A stretch of 64,000 nucleotides of DNA from Thermoplasmata archaeon (GCA_021797915.1 JAJZYT010000004.1:1-64000); one strand, 5' to 3'; shown: positions 27,055 through 37,437, counted from the stretch's first letter. Numbers and translations are program-made. The notes: a model not told the origin generated them from the letters alone.

Positions 27055-27822
27055 TTACCGCTTTTCTAGGTCGTCAGACCCATAGAATAATTTTTGAAGA
27101 AATGAGTATATGTCCTCCAATCCATCTTCGGATTCAGACGAGGAGAATACGCTCTCTCCAAGTATGTTAAGACTCTGACTGCTTTCTAGGATAGCCTCTG
27201 AGAGTTGAACATCCACTGTGGCTTTCTCTTCCCGGAGATCGCTCAAAAGCTCACCTTTCTTCCTATCCCATTTCAAAATTCTTTCCTTCTCTTTCGGTTC
27301 CAAAGTGTCTGATTTTGACACAATTCCAAGGAACGGTATGTAGAATCTTGTCACGACTCCCATTGCGAGAAACTGAGAAGAAACGTAAGAATCAGGATGC
27401 TTCATCAGGACTGAATCGAAGAGGTAGAGCATTGCGCTGTAGTCAGCTCCAAGCGTGGAAACAAGATGAGTAGATGGCCCTCTGAATGCAAATAGTTCAA
27501 GCTGTCCAGGTGTGTCTATCAACACATAATCAGAATCGTACGAGTCTATGAGCTCCTTAACCCGATCTGCTTCCTGAGCCACAAGGTCTGCGGCAACTAT
27601 TTGGGCTCCGTTTGGTCCCAAATTGTAGTTTTGCATCACACTCTCCAGGGACACGTTTTCCCTAATATCTATGTCAGGAGTGTAGGGAAGAAATTCAGCA
27701 CCCGCATCCAGGTTAACCGTAATTGCATCGTAGCTCTTGTTTTCCAACCACCCTTTGAACGAATTGACTAGGGTAGACTTACCAGATCCAGCAGTTCCTA
27801 CAAAATAGACTCTAGGTATCAT
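27055..27822 (-). CDS. GPN-loop GTPase
   Basis: 255 residues. P-loop GTAGSGKST (9-17), the diagnostic Gly-Pro-Asn loop LGPNGAQ (68-74), and a switch segment IDTPGQLELF. GPN-loop GTPases are homodimeric; eukaryotic relatives assemble RNA polymerase II. It overlaps the PolD large-subunit gene by 11 bases and is thus cotranslated with it. Confidence 0.92.
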   Translation of the reverse strand: MIPRVYFVGTAGSGKSTLVNSFKGWLENKSYDAITVNLDAGAEFLPYTPDIDIRENVSLESVMQNYNLGPNGAQIVAADLVAQEADRVKELIDSYDSDYVLIDTPGQLELFAFRGPSTHLVSTLGADYSAMLYLFDSVLMKHPDSYVSSQFLAMGVVTRFYIPFLGIVSKSDTLEPKEKERILKWDRKKGELLSDLREEKATVDVQLSEAILESSQSLNILGESVFSSSESEDGLEDIYSFLQKLFYGSDDLEKR

Positions 27823-30800
27823 CGAAATCCTCCAGCGTTTTGAAGTTATTGTCTCTTGCCTCGAAAATTGAATTCACGGAATCTCTCATGATTCTGATGC
27901 GTTGCTTTACGTAGTTACTTACTTCGTATTGGGTCGTGATATTGAAACTAGTGTCGAGATACTTCGTGATGTTTCCCCTGTGCACAGTCCCTATCAAGTT
28001 GGTGCCGCACTTCCTGCACTTCCCAGTTAAAGGCAACCTTCTATAAATGTGATTGCAGCTCGTACACCTGAAGGTCTGTGAGCCAAATTTGTTGAGATTT
28101 CCCATGATGTCTGGAATGAAGTGAGATTTGAGAATCCTCTCTGCCATATCCGATGCGTCCACTGCCCTTAACTTTCTGGCCAGCTCCAGAGTCATATCAA
28201 GCTTCTGCTCCATGCTTGGAATATTCTTATAGCTTGAATTCAACGTCCCAAGGTTAATAGAGGAGGTGTCATCGGAAAATTCACACTTTGGAAACATCTC
28301 TCCACTCTTCACTTTCATTCCCGCAGTAACCACATACTTCATTATTTCCGATGGATCTGGAAATTTCATGGTGAGTTCTAGTAACTCGGAGGGGTATTCA
28401 CCGGTAATATCGAGATTCAAAGCTTCCTTATCAATCTCCGTTGGGTTTATTCTAAGTGATAGAACCAGAGGAGCATCCATAAGGCTCCCTCGAGAGTTGG
28501 GTAGGTAATCAAGCGAGAAATTCAGCAGCCCGTCCAAAAGCAGCATGATTGAATCTTCATCTCCATCACAGTTCCTCCTCTTGGCTGCATGGAAAAAAGG
28601 ATGCGCATAACACACATCCCCTTCGGTATACCCAATTATTCGCCCCAATATGCCTCCCGATGTGTGAGGGGCAAGACCTATGACCAGTGCTCCTATCAGG
28701 TCACTTTCCGTATTGACTTTGTAAAATGGATCTAGGCGATAGAATTTCTGCAGGAGATCGTCCAAGAAATTTGAAACCTTGAGCAAATAGTTTCCAGCTT
28801 TGACGCTAGGAACAATGTCTTGAGGGAATAGCTCTATGGTCTGGGAAGAATCAACCAGATCCCTCCCCTTGTAGTCTTTTTCATAGCCAAGTTTTCTTGC
28901 CTTTTCAGGGGATAATCCGATCTCTTCCAGGACAGCGTGCGTTAAAGGAACATCAGACATATCGAATCTACAGGTTCCGTCCTTGAACGGATATACCGAT
29001 CTGATGGCTCTTAGAATTCCCTTCTCTAAGGGTTCAGGTGTCTTGTGAGATGAAGTGAGTCCCCTGACTCCGTTCACCTTCTTCGGAATCGTCACGCCTA
29101 GAGACTCCCCTTTGCTCTTCAGCGTTTCCGAAATATTTACGTCGAATTCTCGTGTCTTGTCTGTAGGGGTGGTGTGTGACCCACAGGTCTCGCAAATATT
29201 TATGAAGGATACGTTGCCGCACCCAGGACACTGTCTAATCTGCATTTCTGTACCTGACAGTGCATCATATTGGTTCAAATCTCTCCGATTCTTCTGCACA
29301 TTTCCTATTGGGAATAGAACGTGAACTGGCGGGTTCATTTTTCTTTCCTCAGCCTTTTCGGGTCGTCCCATTCTTGCCCCAATTCGCGTAATCCCCTTGG
29401 GATATACCTGAAATCCTGCAAGATCATTTATTGCCTTCATTGCGTCTTTTCCGATTATTTTCCGATTTGCAATTATCTTGTTATCCCTCACCTGCATCCC
29501 TAGGGGAACAATCAGGCTCCTGTAATTCTTGATCCTGATCTTGTCAGTTAATTCGAACTCACAAAGAAGATCTGTTAAGAATCTCTTGCTGAAGTCAGTC
29601 GAAGGCATTTCAAGTTTATCGTCTTTAATAACCGAATCGTTTTCGACAATCTCGATGAAGAGTTGGATGTCTTCAACATTAACATCGTGCCAAAGATATG
29701 TATAGGCAGGATGTAGAGGAATTTTATGGGAGACAGATGCCTCAACTGCACCCTTTTCATCCGTAATCTCGGGTAAGAATAGATACTTTTTTTGGCATAT
29801 CTGTTTCCACCAAGACTCAGTGAATGCACCTGGGAACAGTACTTTGTTATTTTCTATGAATTCTCCAAACGAGATCATCATCTCTCCAAGGTCTACAATT
29901 TCTGAAATCTTGTCTCGATTGGATTCAAAAGTCTCCACATCTTTGAGGTAGACCAGACTTCCAGACTCTAGTAAGACTGTCGGTCCCTCAAGGTTAGAAT
30001 TTGCAACCACAGCTCCCGCTTTTCCGGGCCTTTCCATTTTTATCTGAGTTCCCAGTGCAATGAAATCGTCTAGAACTTTCATTGTAACGGGATTAATTGC
30101 GACAGCCGCCAGCCCAGTATTCCTCGATCGCCCATAACGCAGCCTGAATCCTCCTTTCCTAGATGGATAGGATAGCGCAGGTCTCCCAGCCAACATTTCT
30201 TTCAGGTAATTTGAGTTTGGATAGAGATTCTTTACTTCCTTCTTCTCCGATGAAAATGACCAGCCCTCTAGAGCAAAAGTGCTGACATATTTCTTAAGTT
30301 TTGGACCTTTCAGTATGAGTCCCTCTGCAATCACAAGGGCCATACCCCCTCTTAACCGGTTAGTCTCGATGTCTGGTAGATTTCTGTGGCCAGTTATTTC
30401 GGCTTCTTCTGTGCCTTCTCCAGTTATGCAAACCGGAGAACCCTCAACCGCGGTTACTATTTCCTCATTGGTTGGAATATATTGGAGGTGTTGCACTCTT
30501 GCGTATAGCGGGATCTCCTCCTTGCTCCTCTCCACTTCTTCTTGAGTTGCTACATACTTTCCGATCCCAAATTTTCTCCTCAGCAGATCTCCTACAAAGA
30601 CGCTGAGTGCTTGCGCGGTGCCACCAGCACTCCTAATCGGTCCGGAATAGTAAATTGCAAGGTAGGTACCTCCGTCCCTGTGTTTGATCTTGACCCCAGT
30701 TATGCCCTCAAGAGGAGCTACCAATATGCCCTCGGTGAGTATCGCAAGGGCAACTCTGATCCCTTTCTCGATTTTCACTTCATCAGGCCCATCGAACTTT

Positions 30801-31060
30801 TCTGACACAGAAAGTGCAGCCTCAATAGCAACTCTCTCTCTGTCAAACTTCTTGGACAGGGCTTTAATCGTATCCGAAGCCTCAATTCCAGTCAATGCCT
30901 GAACTCTCCCTGCGAGATCCTCTGCCTGCGGAATCTCGACATTGGTTTCGCAATCTTTTCCCTGTGCCCTTGCCTTTTTGGCAATATCGTACTGAAGGCT
31001 CGATTCATTCTTTAGTGTTAGAAAATATTTTTCGAGCTCTTCAGACATTAGTGAACCCAT
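27812..31060 (-). CDS. polC: DNA polymerase D large subunit (DP2)
   Basis: 1082 residues, the catalytic subunit of the archaeal replicative polymerase. Family blocks include YYSGPIRSAGGTAQALSVF, GRPEKAEERKMNPPVHVLFP, a zinc site CPGCGNVSFINICETCG and HPFFHAAKRRNCDGDEDS with the catalytic acidic residues. A C-terminal zinc knuckle (CTSCNHIYRR, CRKCG) also binds PCNA. No intein interrupts it. It follows rnhB by 21 bases. Confidence 0.96.
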   Translation of the reverse strand: MGSLMSEELEKYFLTLKNESSLQYDIAKKARAQGKDCETNVEIPQAEDLAGRVQALTGIEASDTIKALSKKFDRERVAIEAALSVSEKFDGPDEVKIEKGIRVALAILTEGILVAPLEGITGVKIKHRDGGTYLAIYYSGPIRSAGGTAQALSVFVGDLLRRKFGIGKYVATQEEVERSKEEIPLYARVQHLQYIPTNEEIVTAVEGSPVCITGEGTEEAEITGHRNLPDIETNRLRGGMALVIAEGLILKGPKLKKYVSTFALEGWSFSSEKKEVKNLYPNSNYLKEMLAGRPALSYPSRKGGFRLRYGRSRNTGLAAVAINPVTMKVLDDFIALGTQIKMERPGKAGAVVANSNLEGPTVLLESGSLVYLKDVETFESNRDKISEIVDLGEMMISFGEFIENNKVLFPGAFTESWWKQICQKKYLFLPEITDEKGAVEASVSHKIPLHPAYTYLWHDVNVEDIQLFIEIVENDSVIKDDKLEMPSTDFSKRFLTDLLCEFELTDKIRIKNYRSLIVPLGMQVRDNKIIANRKIIGKDAMKAINDLAGFQVYPKGITRIGARMGRPEKAEERKMNPPVHVLFPIGNVQKNRRDLNQYDALSGTEMQIRQCPGCGNVSFINICETCGSHTTPTDKTREFDVNISETLKSKGESLGVTIPKKVNGVRGLTSSHKTPEPLEKGILRAIRSVYPFKDGTCRFDMSDVPLTHAVLEEIGLSPEKARKLGYEKDYKGRDLVDSSQTIELFPQDIVPSVKAGNYLLKVSNFLDDLLQKFYRLDPFYKVNTESDLIGALVIGLAPHTSGGILGRIIGYTEGDVCYAHPFFHAAKRRNCDGDEDSIMLLLDGLLNFSLDYLPNSRGSLMDAPLVLSLRINPTEIDKEALNLDITGEYPSELLELTMKFPDPSEIMKYVVTAGMKVKSGEMFPKCEFSDDTSSINLGTLNSSYKNIPSMEQKLDMTLELARKLRAVDASDMAERILKSHFIPDIMGNLNKFGSQTFRCTSCNHIYRRLPLTGKCRKCGTNLIGTVHRGNITKYLDTSFNITTQYEVSNYVKQRIRIMRDSVNSIFEARDNNFKTLEDFDDT

Positions 31061-31081
31061 TTGATATTAGAATAAATATTT

Positions 31082-31747
31082 TCAATACTCAAACAGATCA
31101 GTTGTAATTGACTTGACAGTTTTCCAAGACCTTCGTACGTGCGGAGGAAGTTTTCTGTTTCTTCTAAAGTAGTCCTTCAGGAATGATATGGTTCGTTCAT
31201 CCGACGGATATCCCGATCCAAAGTCGCCTATATCATTCTTTATTTTGAGAATCTCTTTTTCTCTCGTGACTTTTGCTATAATGGATGCCGCAGAGACAAG
31301 GGGATAATTGACATCTGCTTTGTGCTTTGAAACTATCCTGGGATTACCACTTAATTCAGTCATCAATTTTGAAAATCTCTCCTCATTTACGTCCGGACAG
31401 TCTATAATGTATTCATTTTCTGGTTCAATCATTGTGGCAATCGTCTTAGCCTCCAATAGATTGAGTTCATTTTTGTATGTGGACTCATCTATTTGTTCTT
31501 CTTTGACTACCATGAATTTTACGGAAACAGCCAGACTCATGATTCTTTCAAACATCTTCTCTCTAGTTTCTTCAGAGAGGGCCTTCGAATCCTTGACTCC
31601 AATGTGTTTGATAATCTCTGGATCTCCACATACCACCGCAACAACCATAGGGCCTATTACGGGTCCGCGTCCGGCCTCGTCACAACCACAGAGCATTTCA
31701 GTTGGGATACGACTTTCACCTATTATAGAAATTCTATCTACAATCAA
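31082..31747 (-). CDS. rnhB: Ribonuclease HII
   Basis: 221 residues. Catalytic motif CDEAGRGPVIGPM gives Asp23 and Glu24, with the remaining acidic residues in DCPDVN and HKADVNYPLVSAAS. It removes ribonucleotides and RNA primers from DNA. It is the first gene of the rnhB-polC-GPN cluster, linking primer removal to the polymerase. Confidence 0.94.
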   Translation of the reverse strand: MIVDRISIIGESRIPTEMLCGCDEAGRGPVIGPMVVAVVCGDPEIIKHIGVKDSKALSEETREKMFERIMSLAVSVKFMVVKEEQIDESTYKNELNLLEAKTIATMIEPENEYIIDCPDVNEERFSKLMTELSGNPRIVSKHKADVNYPLVSAASIIAKVTREKEILKIKNDIGDFGSGYPSDERTISFLKDYFRRNRKLPPHVRRSWKTVKSITTDLFEY

Positions 31748-31772
31748 AGTAAAATCTGTTCACTAAGACAAT

Positions 31773-32711
31773 TCATGACAATGGAATAGAATTTTCAAGC
31801 GAAATGCTGTCTGATTCTGAGAGGATATCGTCGGTAACAATGTTGAATCTGCCGAATTCTGTCTCGACCAGGTAGTTGTTCTTCAGACCATGTTCAAAGA
31901 AAATTATCGTTGACTTGACCTGACCACCTATCTTGATTTTTGAGGGATGAATTGCGTAACTCCTGCCATCTTTCGTGTACAGATTGTATCCAAGGATCTT
32001 GGCTATCTCTACTGATCTTGGTCTGTTGAGTATCTCCTCTTTACGACCATCATCAAGTATTGACCCTTGACTCAGTACCGCAATAGAGTCGGCCAGTATT
32101 TCTGCGTCTGCGAGGTCGTGGGTGACATAAATGATAGAAACGCCGAACTTTTCGTGAACGTTCTTGATATACCATCTCATCGAATTTCTCAGAAACGAAT
32201 CCAAGGAGGAAAGCGGTTCATCCATCAGTAGCAAGTCTGGCCCCGTTATCAACGTTCGAGCGAGCGAGACCAATTGTTTCTCTCCTCCGCTGAGTTGAGC
32301 CGGATACTTACGAAGATGTTCTTCTAAGGAGAGAGTCTTGCTGATTTCTATAACTTTTCTGTTGATTTCGTGAACGTCTTTCATTCTCAGTCTGAGTCCA
32401 TAAGCAATATTTTCGGCAACAGTCATTGAATAGAACAACCCTAGATCTTGGAAAACAAATCCAATGTTTCTCTTGTTTGTGTTCAGGGTAGTGATGTCCC
32501 TTCCATCCTTAACTATTGAACCGCTGTCGGGTGGTATTATACCAGCGATTAGGTTCAGAATGCTAGTCTTGCCACTCCCAGACGCACCCAGTATGACTTT
32601 GATCTCCTTGTCCTTTAGTGTAAAGCTGACGTTGTCGAGAATGACCTCCTTCCCAATTTTCAAGGAGATATCTTCCACCCTAAGTTTGTCCAAGAGCACC
32701 ACTCTTCCCAA
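31773..32711 (-). CDS. Thiamine ABC transporter, ATP-binding protein
   Basis: 312 residues. Walker A GASGSGKTS (42-50), Q-loop, signature LSGGEKQ and Walker B LLLMDEPLSSLD (about 155-166) are all present. A C-terminal regulatory beta domain (about 240-312) is of the CysA/PotA type. It powers uptake through the permease gene it overlaps by 32 bases. The TPP riboswitch before the operon assigns thiamine or a phosphate ester as substrate. An internal start near residue 7 would reduce the overlap. Confidence 0.85.
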   Translation of the reverse strand: MGRVVLLDKLRVEDISLKIGKEVILDNVSFTLKDKEIKVILGASGSGKTSILNLIAGIIPPDSGSIVKDGRDITTLNTNKRNIGFVFQDLGLFYSMTVAENIAYGLRLRMKDVHEINRKVIEISKTLSLEEHLRKYPAQLSGGEKQLVSLARTLITGPDLLLMDEPLSSLDSFLRNSMRWYIKNVHEKFGVSIIYVTHDLADAEILADSIAVLSQGSILDDGRKEEILNRPRSVEIAKILGYNLYTKDGRSYAIHPSKIKIGGQVKSTIIFFEHGLKNNYLVETEFGRFNIVTDDILSESDSISLENSIPLS

Positions 32712-34227
32712 ACTGGTTGATGATGAAAGAGGACATAAATATTACAATAAGGAATATTTCTGTTAGGAAATACGTATCCTTGAAATCCCTGAGGAGCAGA
32801 AGTTTGTAGATCCCAATCGTTATTGTCTCCGTTGAGGGAGTGTAAACAGTCACTATCGAGGAAAATTCGCCCATAACTGTTATGAACATAAGGGAAAGTA
32901 CTGTTGAAATTTCCCACCTTATTCTAGGGAGTTGAACCTTAAAGAAGGCAGCTATTGCAGAATCCCCAAGCAGTCTTGAAGAATAGGTCTCAGATGGAGA
33001 AATGGTCTCTATAGCCTGTCCCATCATTCTTAGATTCAAGGGAACAACAATAACTGTGAAAATCAAAGTGATCAAGGCAGCTGTAATCAAGTATTCTCCG
33101 TATACGAGGTAGTATGAAAGTGCGAGAGTCACGGGAGAAAATATCAGGGGCAACAGTACAAAAAATTGATTCCTTACCGACAACCTATATGTGGTCAGAA
33201 ATATCGATATCAGGAATGCAAAGAATGTACTAACAAACGCGAACAAAATAGTATTTGTCAAAAGGGTCGAAATGGGAAGCTGCAGTCTCTTGGCAAGCTC
33301 TAATGCATTAAGATCCCAGATAGGATATCTAAAAAACATTTCAAAGAGAGGCAGCATGATGAATACAATGAAAGCCACGATACCCACAAGCGCTACATTG
33401 TTGTAACGTCTCAATGGCGGGGGGAGAGTGGAATCATTCCTCTGAGCATTCGATCTGATCGAAAGATATGCGTAAAGCGGAGCTACTAATATCAGAATCT
33501 GCAGCAACCCCAGGAAAGAAGCAGTGGAGAATGGAAAACGGGCGAAGGTTGGAAAAACGTCCTTGAACTCATAGATCATGACCTCCATTGTCGAGAATGA
33601 TGGACCTCCTATTATCAATGGAAGACTGAATCCCTCAAACGAAAGTATAAACGTAAAAATTCCACCGAGTAAGCCACCCCGAAGAGTGTTGGGAAGATAA
33701 AATCTTTTTACAATCTGAGCGTCGCTAGCCCCAAGGGTCCGGGCCGAGTATACCTCCCTTATGCTGGTTGAGTAACCGGTTGAAAATGCCAGAACAGCTA
33801 TCATGGGGGCATTATAAATGACGTTGCCATAGATTATCTCCCAAAACCTGGAAGAGAATCCAAAGAGGGATATGATCCCAAGTGACATTATGATACCCGG
33901 CAGAACATAGGTCACCAAGAGAAGCGAGATCAACGTACTTTTCATTCTACCGCTGTAGATTATGAGTAGAGTGCCAAAGACGAGACCCATCGATAGAGAT
34001 ATTGCAGTTGAGACCGTAGCCTGAACTACGGATTGCTTAACTGATGCAAGGAGTACCTGCACGAACACTCTTGAAAATGAAACGTGAAAGGAGTAATAAA
34101 TCAAAAAGAAGAGAGGAATCAGGGCTACTACTATGACGTAACCGCCAACATACACGAGCGAAATTGATCGACTAACCTTCGATCGAATTCCACTCAAGGG
34201 TCCAGGCTCCAATATTGTCTGATGCAC
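32680..34227 (-). CDS. Thiamine ABC transporter, fused permease
   Basis: 515 residues forming two MetI-type permease halves of about six helices each, like ThiP and FbpB. EAA-type loops are SARTLGASDAQIVKRFYLPN in the first half and SRLLGDSAIAAFFKVQLPR in the second. From the ATG at 34227 it would overlap the binding-protein gene by 56 bases; TTG at 34197 cuts this to 26 and is a reasonable alternative start. Confidence 0.85.
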   Translation of the reverse strand: MHQTILEPGPLSGIRSKVSRSISLVYVGGYVIVVALIPLFFLIYYSFHVSFSRVFVQVLLASVKQSVVQATVSTAISLSMGLVFGTLLIIYSGRMKSTLISLLLVTYVLPGIIMSLGIISLFGFSSRFWEIIYGNVIYNAPMIAVLAFSTGYSTSIREVYSARTLGASDAQIVKRFYLPNTLRGGLLGGIFTFILSFEGFSLPLIIGGPSFSTMEVMIYEFKDVFPTFARFPFSTASFLGLLQILILVAPLYAYLSIRSNAQRNDSTLPPPLRRYNNVALVGIVAFIVFIMLPLFEMFFRYPIWDLNALELAKRLQLPISTLLTNTILFAFVSTFFAFLISIFLTTYRLSVRNQFFVLLPLIFSPVTLALSYYLVYGEYLITAALITLIFTVIVVPLNLRMMGQAIETISPSETYSSRLLGDSAIAAFFKVQLPRIRWEISTVLSLMFITVMGEFSSIVTVYTPSTETITIGIYKLLLLRDFKDTYFLTEIFLIVIFMSSFIINQFGKSGALGQT

Positions 34228-35272
34228 TAGTCATATTGAGGTATGAATTCAGGGGGATGTAGGATGATATCGATGGGTTCACTTCGTAAACGGAAGGGAG
34301 GGAGACATTTGAATTGGCTGGGTATGTCCACTCATTGAGAGGTATGAGACTCTGCACATTGGCTCCAAGAAGCCAGTTTACAAATTTCTTGTCTATGATC
34401 TTGTGAGTTGAGGAATTGAGGATCGCTGCACCCAAAACTTCCATCCATGCATAGCTTCTGCCGTTGTAATGGAAGGCGGTAGTCCCAATAGCCGAATAGT
34501 TGAAGTAAGCGTTATATGCCGGATCCGTTGCATAAGAGTATACCATCTGTCTTTGGCCGTTTTCAAAGAGACTGAAGGCAGAATCCCAGCCGTTACTCAC
34601 CTCTATTCCTTTCGAATTGTTCCAGAAAGTGGTCCAGTTTTGATGAAGAACTCCACTATAAAAGGCGATTTGCCCGAGCAGAAATTCCTCTCCATTGATG
34701 CTACTAGATGGGTTCTCTACTATGTACTGCTTTGCAATAGTAGAGTTTGAAAGATCTGCATACGAAAGGTTTTGCAGAATGCTCGAGCTCAGGGGTCCAG
34801 AAAGGTTATAATCTGTTGTCAGAGGAGAATATTCATACGGTACTACGTAGCCTGAAGACTGTATGAATTCGGATAATGATTTGTTGATATAAGTCTCGTT
34901 GCTCACATTGAAGTGGTACAGGAGTCCGCTGTTGGAGGCCAGATAAGAATCAATGTTGTTCAGCCCTATGACAATATCGTATCCCTTTCCCTTTGTTTGA
35001 TTGATTTGATCGTACAGGTCACCAGATGCAGTTACAATCTTGATTTTGACGTGATACCACGCCTCAAAATTCCCGATAAGGTAATCCATCGTTTGGTTAA
35101 CGTTAGCTCCACTCTGGAAAAAAGATCCGTAAGTCAGTATCGTAATCGTTGGCTCGCTTGATGGTGTGATGTCGGGATATACAATATAAACCAAAGCTGC
35201 TGCAACAACTACTATTCCCACAACTACGTACACGCTGTAATTAGTTTTTTTCTTTATTACTTCATTACTCAT
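34172..35272 (-). CDS. Thiamine ABC transporter, substrate-binding protein
   Basis: 366 residues, membrane-anchored by one N-terminal helix (about 13-34) and then an extracellular periplasmic-binding-protein fold. Typical segments are ITILTYGSFFQSGANVNQ, GKGYDIVIGLNNIDSYL and VVPYEYSPLTTDYN, resembling TbpA. Many Asn-X-Ser/Thr sites suggest surface N-glycosylation. The ATG at 35272 lies directly after a TPP riboswitch whose last bases include GGAGGGAA, a good Shine-Dalgarno sequence. Confidence 0.85.
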   Translation of the reverse strand: MSNEVIKKKTNYSVYVVVGIVVVAAALVYIVYPDITPSSEPTITILTYGSFFQSGANVNQTMDYLIGNFEAWYHVKIKIVTASGDLYDQINQTKGKGYDIVIGLNNIDSYLASNSGLLYHFNVSNETYINKSLSEFIQSSGYVVPYEYSPLTTDYNLSGPLSSSILQNLSYADLSNSTIAKQYIVENPSSSINGEEFLLGQIAFYSGVLHQNWTTFWNNSKGIEVSNGWDSAFSLFENGQRQMVYSYATDPAYNAYFNYSAIGTTAFHYNGRSYAWMEVLGAAILNSSTHKIIDKKFVNWLLGANVQSLIPLNEWTYPANSNVSLPSVYEVNPSISSYIPLNSYLNMTSASDNIGAWTLEWNSIEG

Positions 35273-35275
35273 TTC

Positions 35276-35362
35276 ATTCCCTCCGCCAGTATTATCTGGG
35301 TCAGGTTCGTTGGGTCGATCTACTCGATCCTCTCAGCCCACGTCTGTGAGCTCCCCTGTGAT
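35276..35362 (-). ncRNA. TPP riboswitch (THI-box)
   Basis: Read on the minus strand the conserved THI elements come in order: AGGGGAGC, then GGGCTGAGAGGA, then GACCC, then GAACCTGACCCAGATAATAC, then TGGCGGAGGGAA. These form the pyrimidine- and pyrophosphate-sensing arms of the TPP aptamer. The 3' side contains the ribosome-binding sequence of the binding-protein gene and ends four bases before its ATG, so ligand binding most likely blocks translation. TPP riboswitches are known before thiamine transporters in Thermoplasma. Confidence 0.93.
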
Positions 35363-35373
35363 TCACTATCGAA

Positions 35374-35390
35374 ACGAGATATAAAACTAT
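35374..35390 (-). promoter_or_regulatory. Promoter of the thiamine transporter operon
   Basis: A minus-strand TATA box TTTTATATC at about 35378-35386 lies roughly 25 bases before the first base of the TPP aptamer, so the transcript should start right at the riboswitch. Confidence 0.55.
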
Positions 35391-35399
35391 TCTTGCCGA

Positions 35400-35800
35400 C
35401 AATGAGTCAATAGTACCCCCAAAAACTGCAAATGTTAGAAACTATTACTGAAACAATTTATCTAATTCCTTGTTGGGGAGCAAAGGCCTTAGGCCATTTA
35501 AAATAACTGCAATTTTTGTAGTAGTCGAAGCAGTCTTTTTGTACGATTCTTATTATTTGTTTTATGTCTCAACAAAAAAACAGCAATAATACAATCACTT
35601 ATCAATATCAAGCCAGTTTCTCAGTGGTTGGAGTTGGCGTTTTTCAATTCCCAAACAAGCTCTAATTTTATCGTCGAGTAACTACCAATTATGTATTAGG
35701 TTGTCCCGCCAGTTCTGTTGCGCACTCATTTTCGCCACAAAATCTCGAAGTCTATAATCTGTCCAGAATAATGCTGTGTCCAGCTATATTTGGATAACAT
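35400..35800. other. Non-coding interval between thiamine operon and guaB
   Basis: About 400 AT-rich bases with no reading frame I would support. A small near-palindrome GGCCTTAGGCC lies near 35485. The right end holds the guaB promoter (TTTTATTA at about 35800). I see no tRNA or repeat array. Confidence 0.4.
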
Positions 35801-35826
35801 TTTATTATCACATACGTTAGGGGTAT

Positions 35827-37284
35827 ATGTTTATATCAAAACTCGAAGAAGCCAAGATGGGTTATACTTACGATGATGTTCTTCTAATTCCAGGCCCTAG
35901 CAGGGTGGAACCCGCTGGAGTGAGCGTTGAATCCTCTCTAACGAGAAACATAAAACTGAACATCCCGATAGTATCTTCTCCCATGGACACGGTCTCCGAG
36001 GCAGATATGGCGATTGCACTTGCACGGTTAGGTGGTATAGGAATAATCCACAGAAACAACAAGAGAGAAGTTCAAGCGGAAATGATCAAGAAAGTGAAGA
36101 GGGAGGAGTCCCTAATCATAAGGGATCTCTACACCATAGACCCAGAGACATCAGTGCAGGAGGCCATCAAATTGATGAGGGAAAAGAAAATTGCTGGTCT
36201 TCCCGTTATTGTGGACAAGAAACTGGTAGGAATCTTGACAAACAGGGACATCAGGTTCCTCAAAGGAGGCGTCCAGAAAGTTCGAGAAGTAATGACTAAG
36301 GAAGTTGTAACCGGCAACGGAAATCTTACCGTGGAACAGGCGCTGAGCATAATGAATCAGAAGAAGATAGAGAAACTCCCACTGGTAGACGATACTGGCA
36401 ATCTTGTCGGCCTGATCACTGCAAAAGATATAATGAAACGGGAACAAGATCCTCTTGCAGCCAGAGATGAAGAAGGCAAGCTCCTGGTTGGAGCTGCCGT
36501 TGGAGCGTTTGATCTGGAGAGGGCCAAAATTCTGCAGGACGCAGGGGCGGATGTGATTGTCGTAGACAGCGCTCACGGACACAACCTCAATCTAATAGAT
36601 TCAGTCAAGAAGATGAGGAAGGAAATAGAGATAGATATTATCGCCGGAAATATAGCCACATCGCAAGCCGCAGAAGACTTGATCTCGGCTGGAGTCGACG
36701 GAATACGAACCGGAGTTGGGCCAGGCTCAATCTGTACAACTAGGATAGTTGCTGGAATAGGGGTTCCCCAGTTAACCGCAGTGGCTCAAGCATCTGAGGT
36801 TGCAGAAAGGTACGGCATCCCAGTAATTGCTGACGGTGGAATCAGGTACTCCGGTGATATTGTGAAGGCTATTGCAGCGGGCGCAAGCTCAGTTATGCTG
36901 GGCTCACTGTTGGCGGGGACTGATGAAGCTCCAGGAACGGAGGTTAACATTTCAGGAAGGAGATATAAAACCTACAGGGGAATGGGATCTCTTGGAGCAG
37001 TAATGAGTGGAGAGAGCGATAGATATGGTAAGTTGGGCTCGGGGAAGTTTGTGCCAGAGGGAGTTGAAGGTGCAGTACCATATAAGGGAAAAGTCGCAGA
37101 AGAGATATTCCAGTTAATAGGTGGACTTAAATCAGGGATGGGCTACACCGGATCGTCGACAATTTCAAAACTGAGGGAGAACGGGAAGTTCGTCGTAATC
37201 ACACAGGCAGGAATGAGTGAGAGTCATCCCCATAACGTAATGCTCCTGAGCGAACCACCCAATTACACGAACAGGTCATTCTAG
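35827..37284 (+). CDS. guaB: Inosine-5'-monophosphate dehydrogenase
   Basis: 485 residues. The catalytic loop [13 protein letters not shown] (Cys near residue 303) and flap region are present. A CBS pair (about 97-210) sits in the barrel, as is usual, with the segments [18 protein letters not shown] and [18 protein letters not shown]. It oxidises IMP to XMP, feeding GMP synthase, whose glutaminase is at 6414-6980. A TATA-like motif about 25 bases upstream suggests a leaderless message. Confidence 0.96.
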   Translation: MFISKLEEAKMGYTYDDVLLIPGPSRVEPAGVSVESSLTRNIKLNIPIVSSPMDTVSEADMAIALARLGGIGIIHRNNKREVQAEMIKKVKREESLIIRDLYTIDPETSVQEAIKLMREKKIAGLPVIVDKKLVGILTNRDIRFLKGGVQKVREVMTKEVVTGNGNLTVEQALSIMNQKKIEKLPLVDDTGNLVGLITAKDIMKREQDPLAARDEEGKLLVGAAVGAFDLERAKILQDAGADVIVVDSAHGHNLNLIDSVKKMRKEIEIDIIAGNIATSQAAEDLISAGVDGIRTGVGPGSICTTRIVAGIGVPQLTAVAQASEVAERYGIPVIADGGIRYSGDIVKAIAAGASSVMLGSLLAGTDEAPGTEVNISGRRYKTYRGMGSLGAVMSGESDRYGKLGSGKFVPEGVEGAVPYKGKVAEEIFQLIGGLKSGMGYTGSSTISKLRENGKFVVITQAGMSESHPHNVMLLSEPPNYTNRSF

Positions 37285-37437
37285 TAATTCTTACCAATTC
37301 ACCCATTATTGTACCGGAAATCTGTCAAGGAAAACCTGACAAGGGTAACGTGTAATGGAAAGATTATCACGAAGTTTCGGTGAAAAGGGCCGTGAGGCAA
37401 GTAATATATCACTTGGTTTGCTTAAGTTTTCTAGAAG

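Noticed and set aside
35480..35496. GGCCTTAGGCC near-palindrome as an operator
   Set aside because: A single short near-palindrome about 330 bases from the next gene; no second copy or linked regulator supports it.
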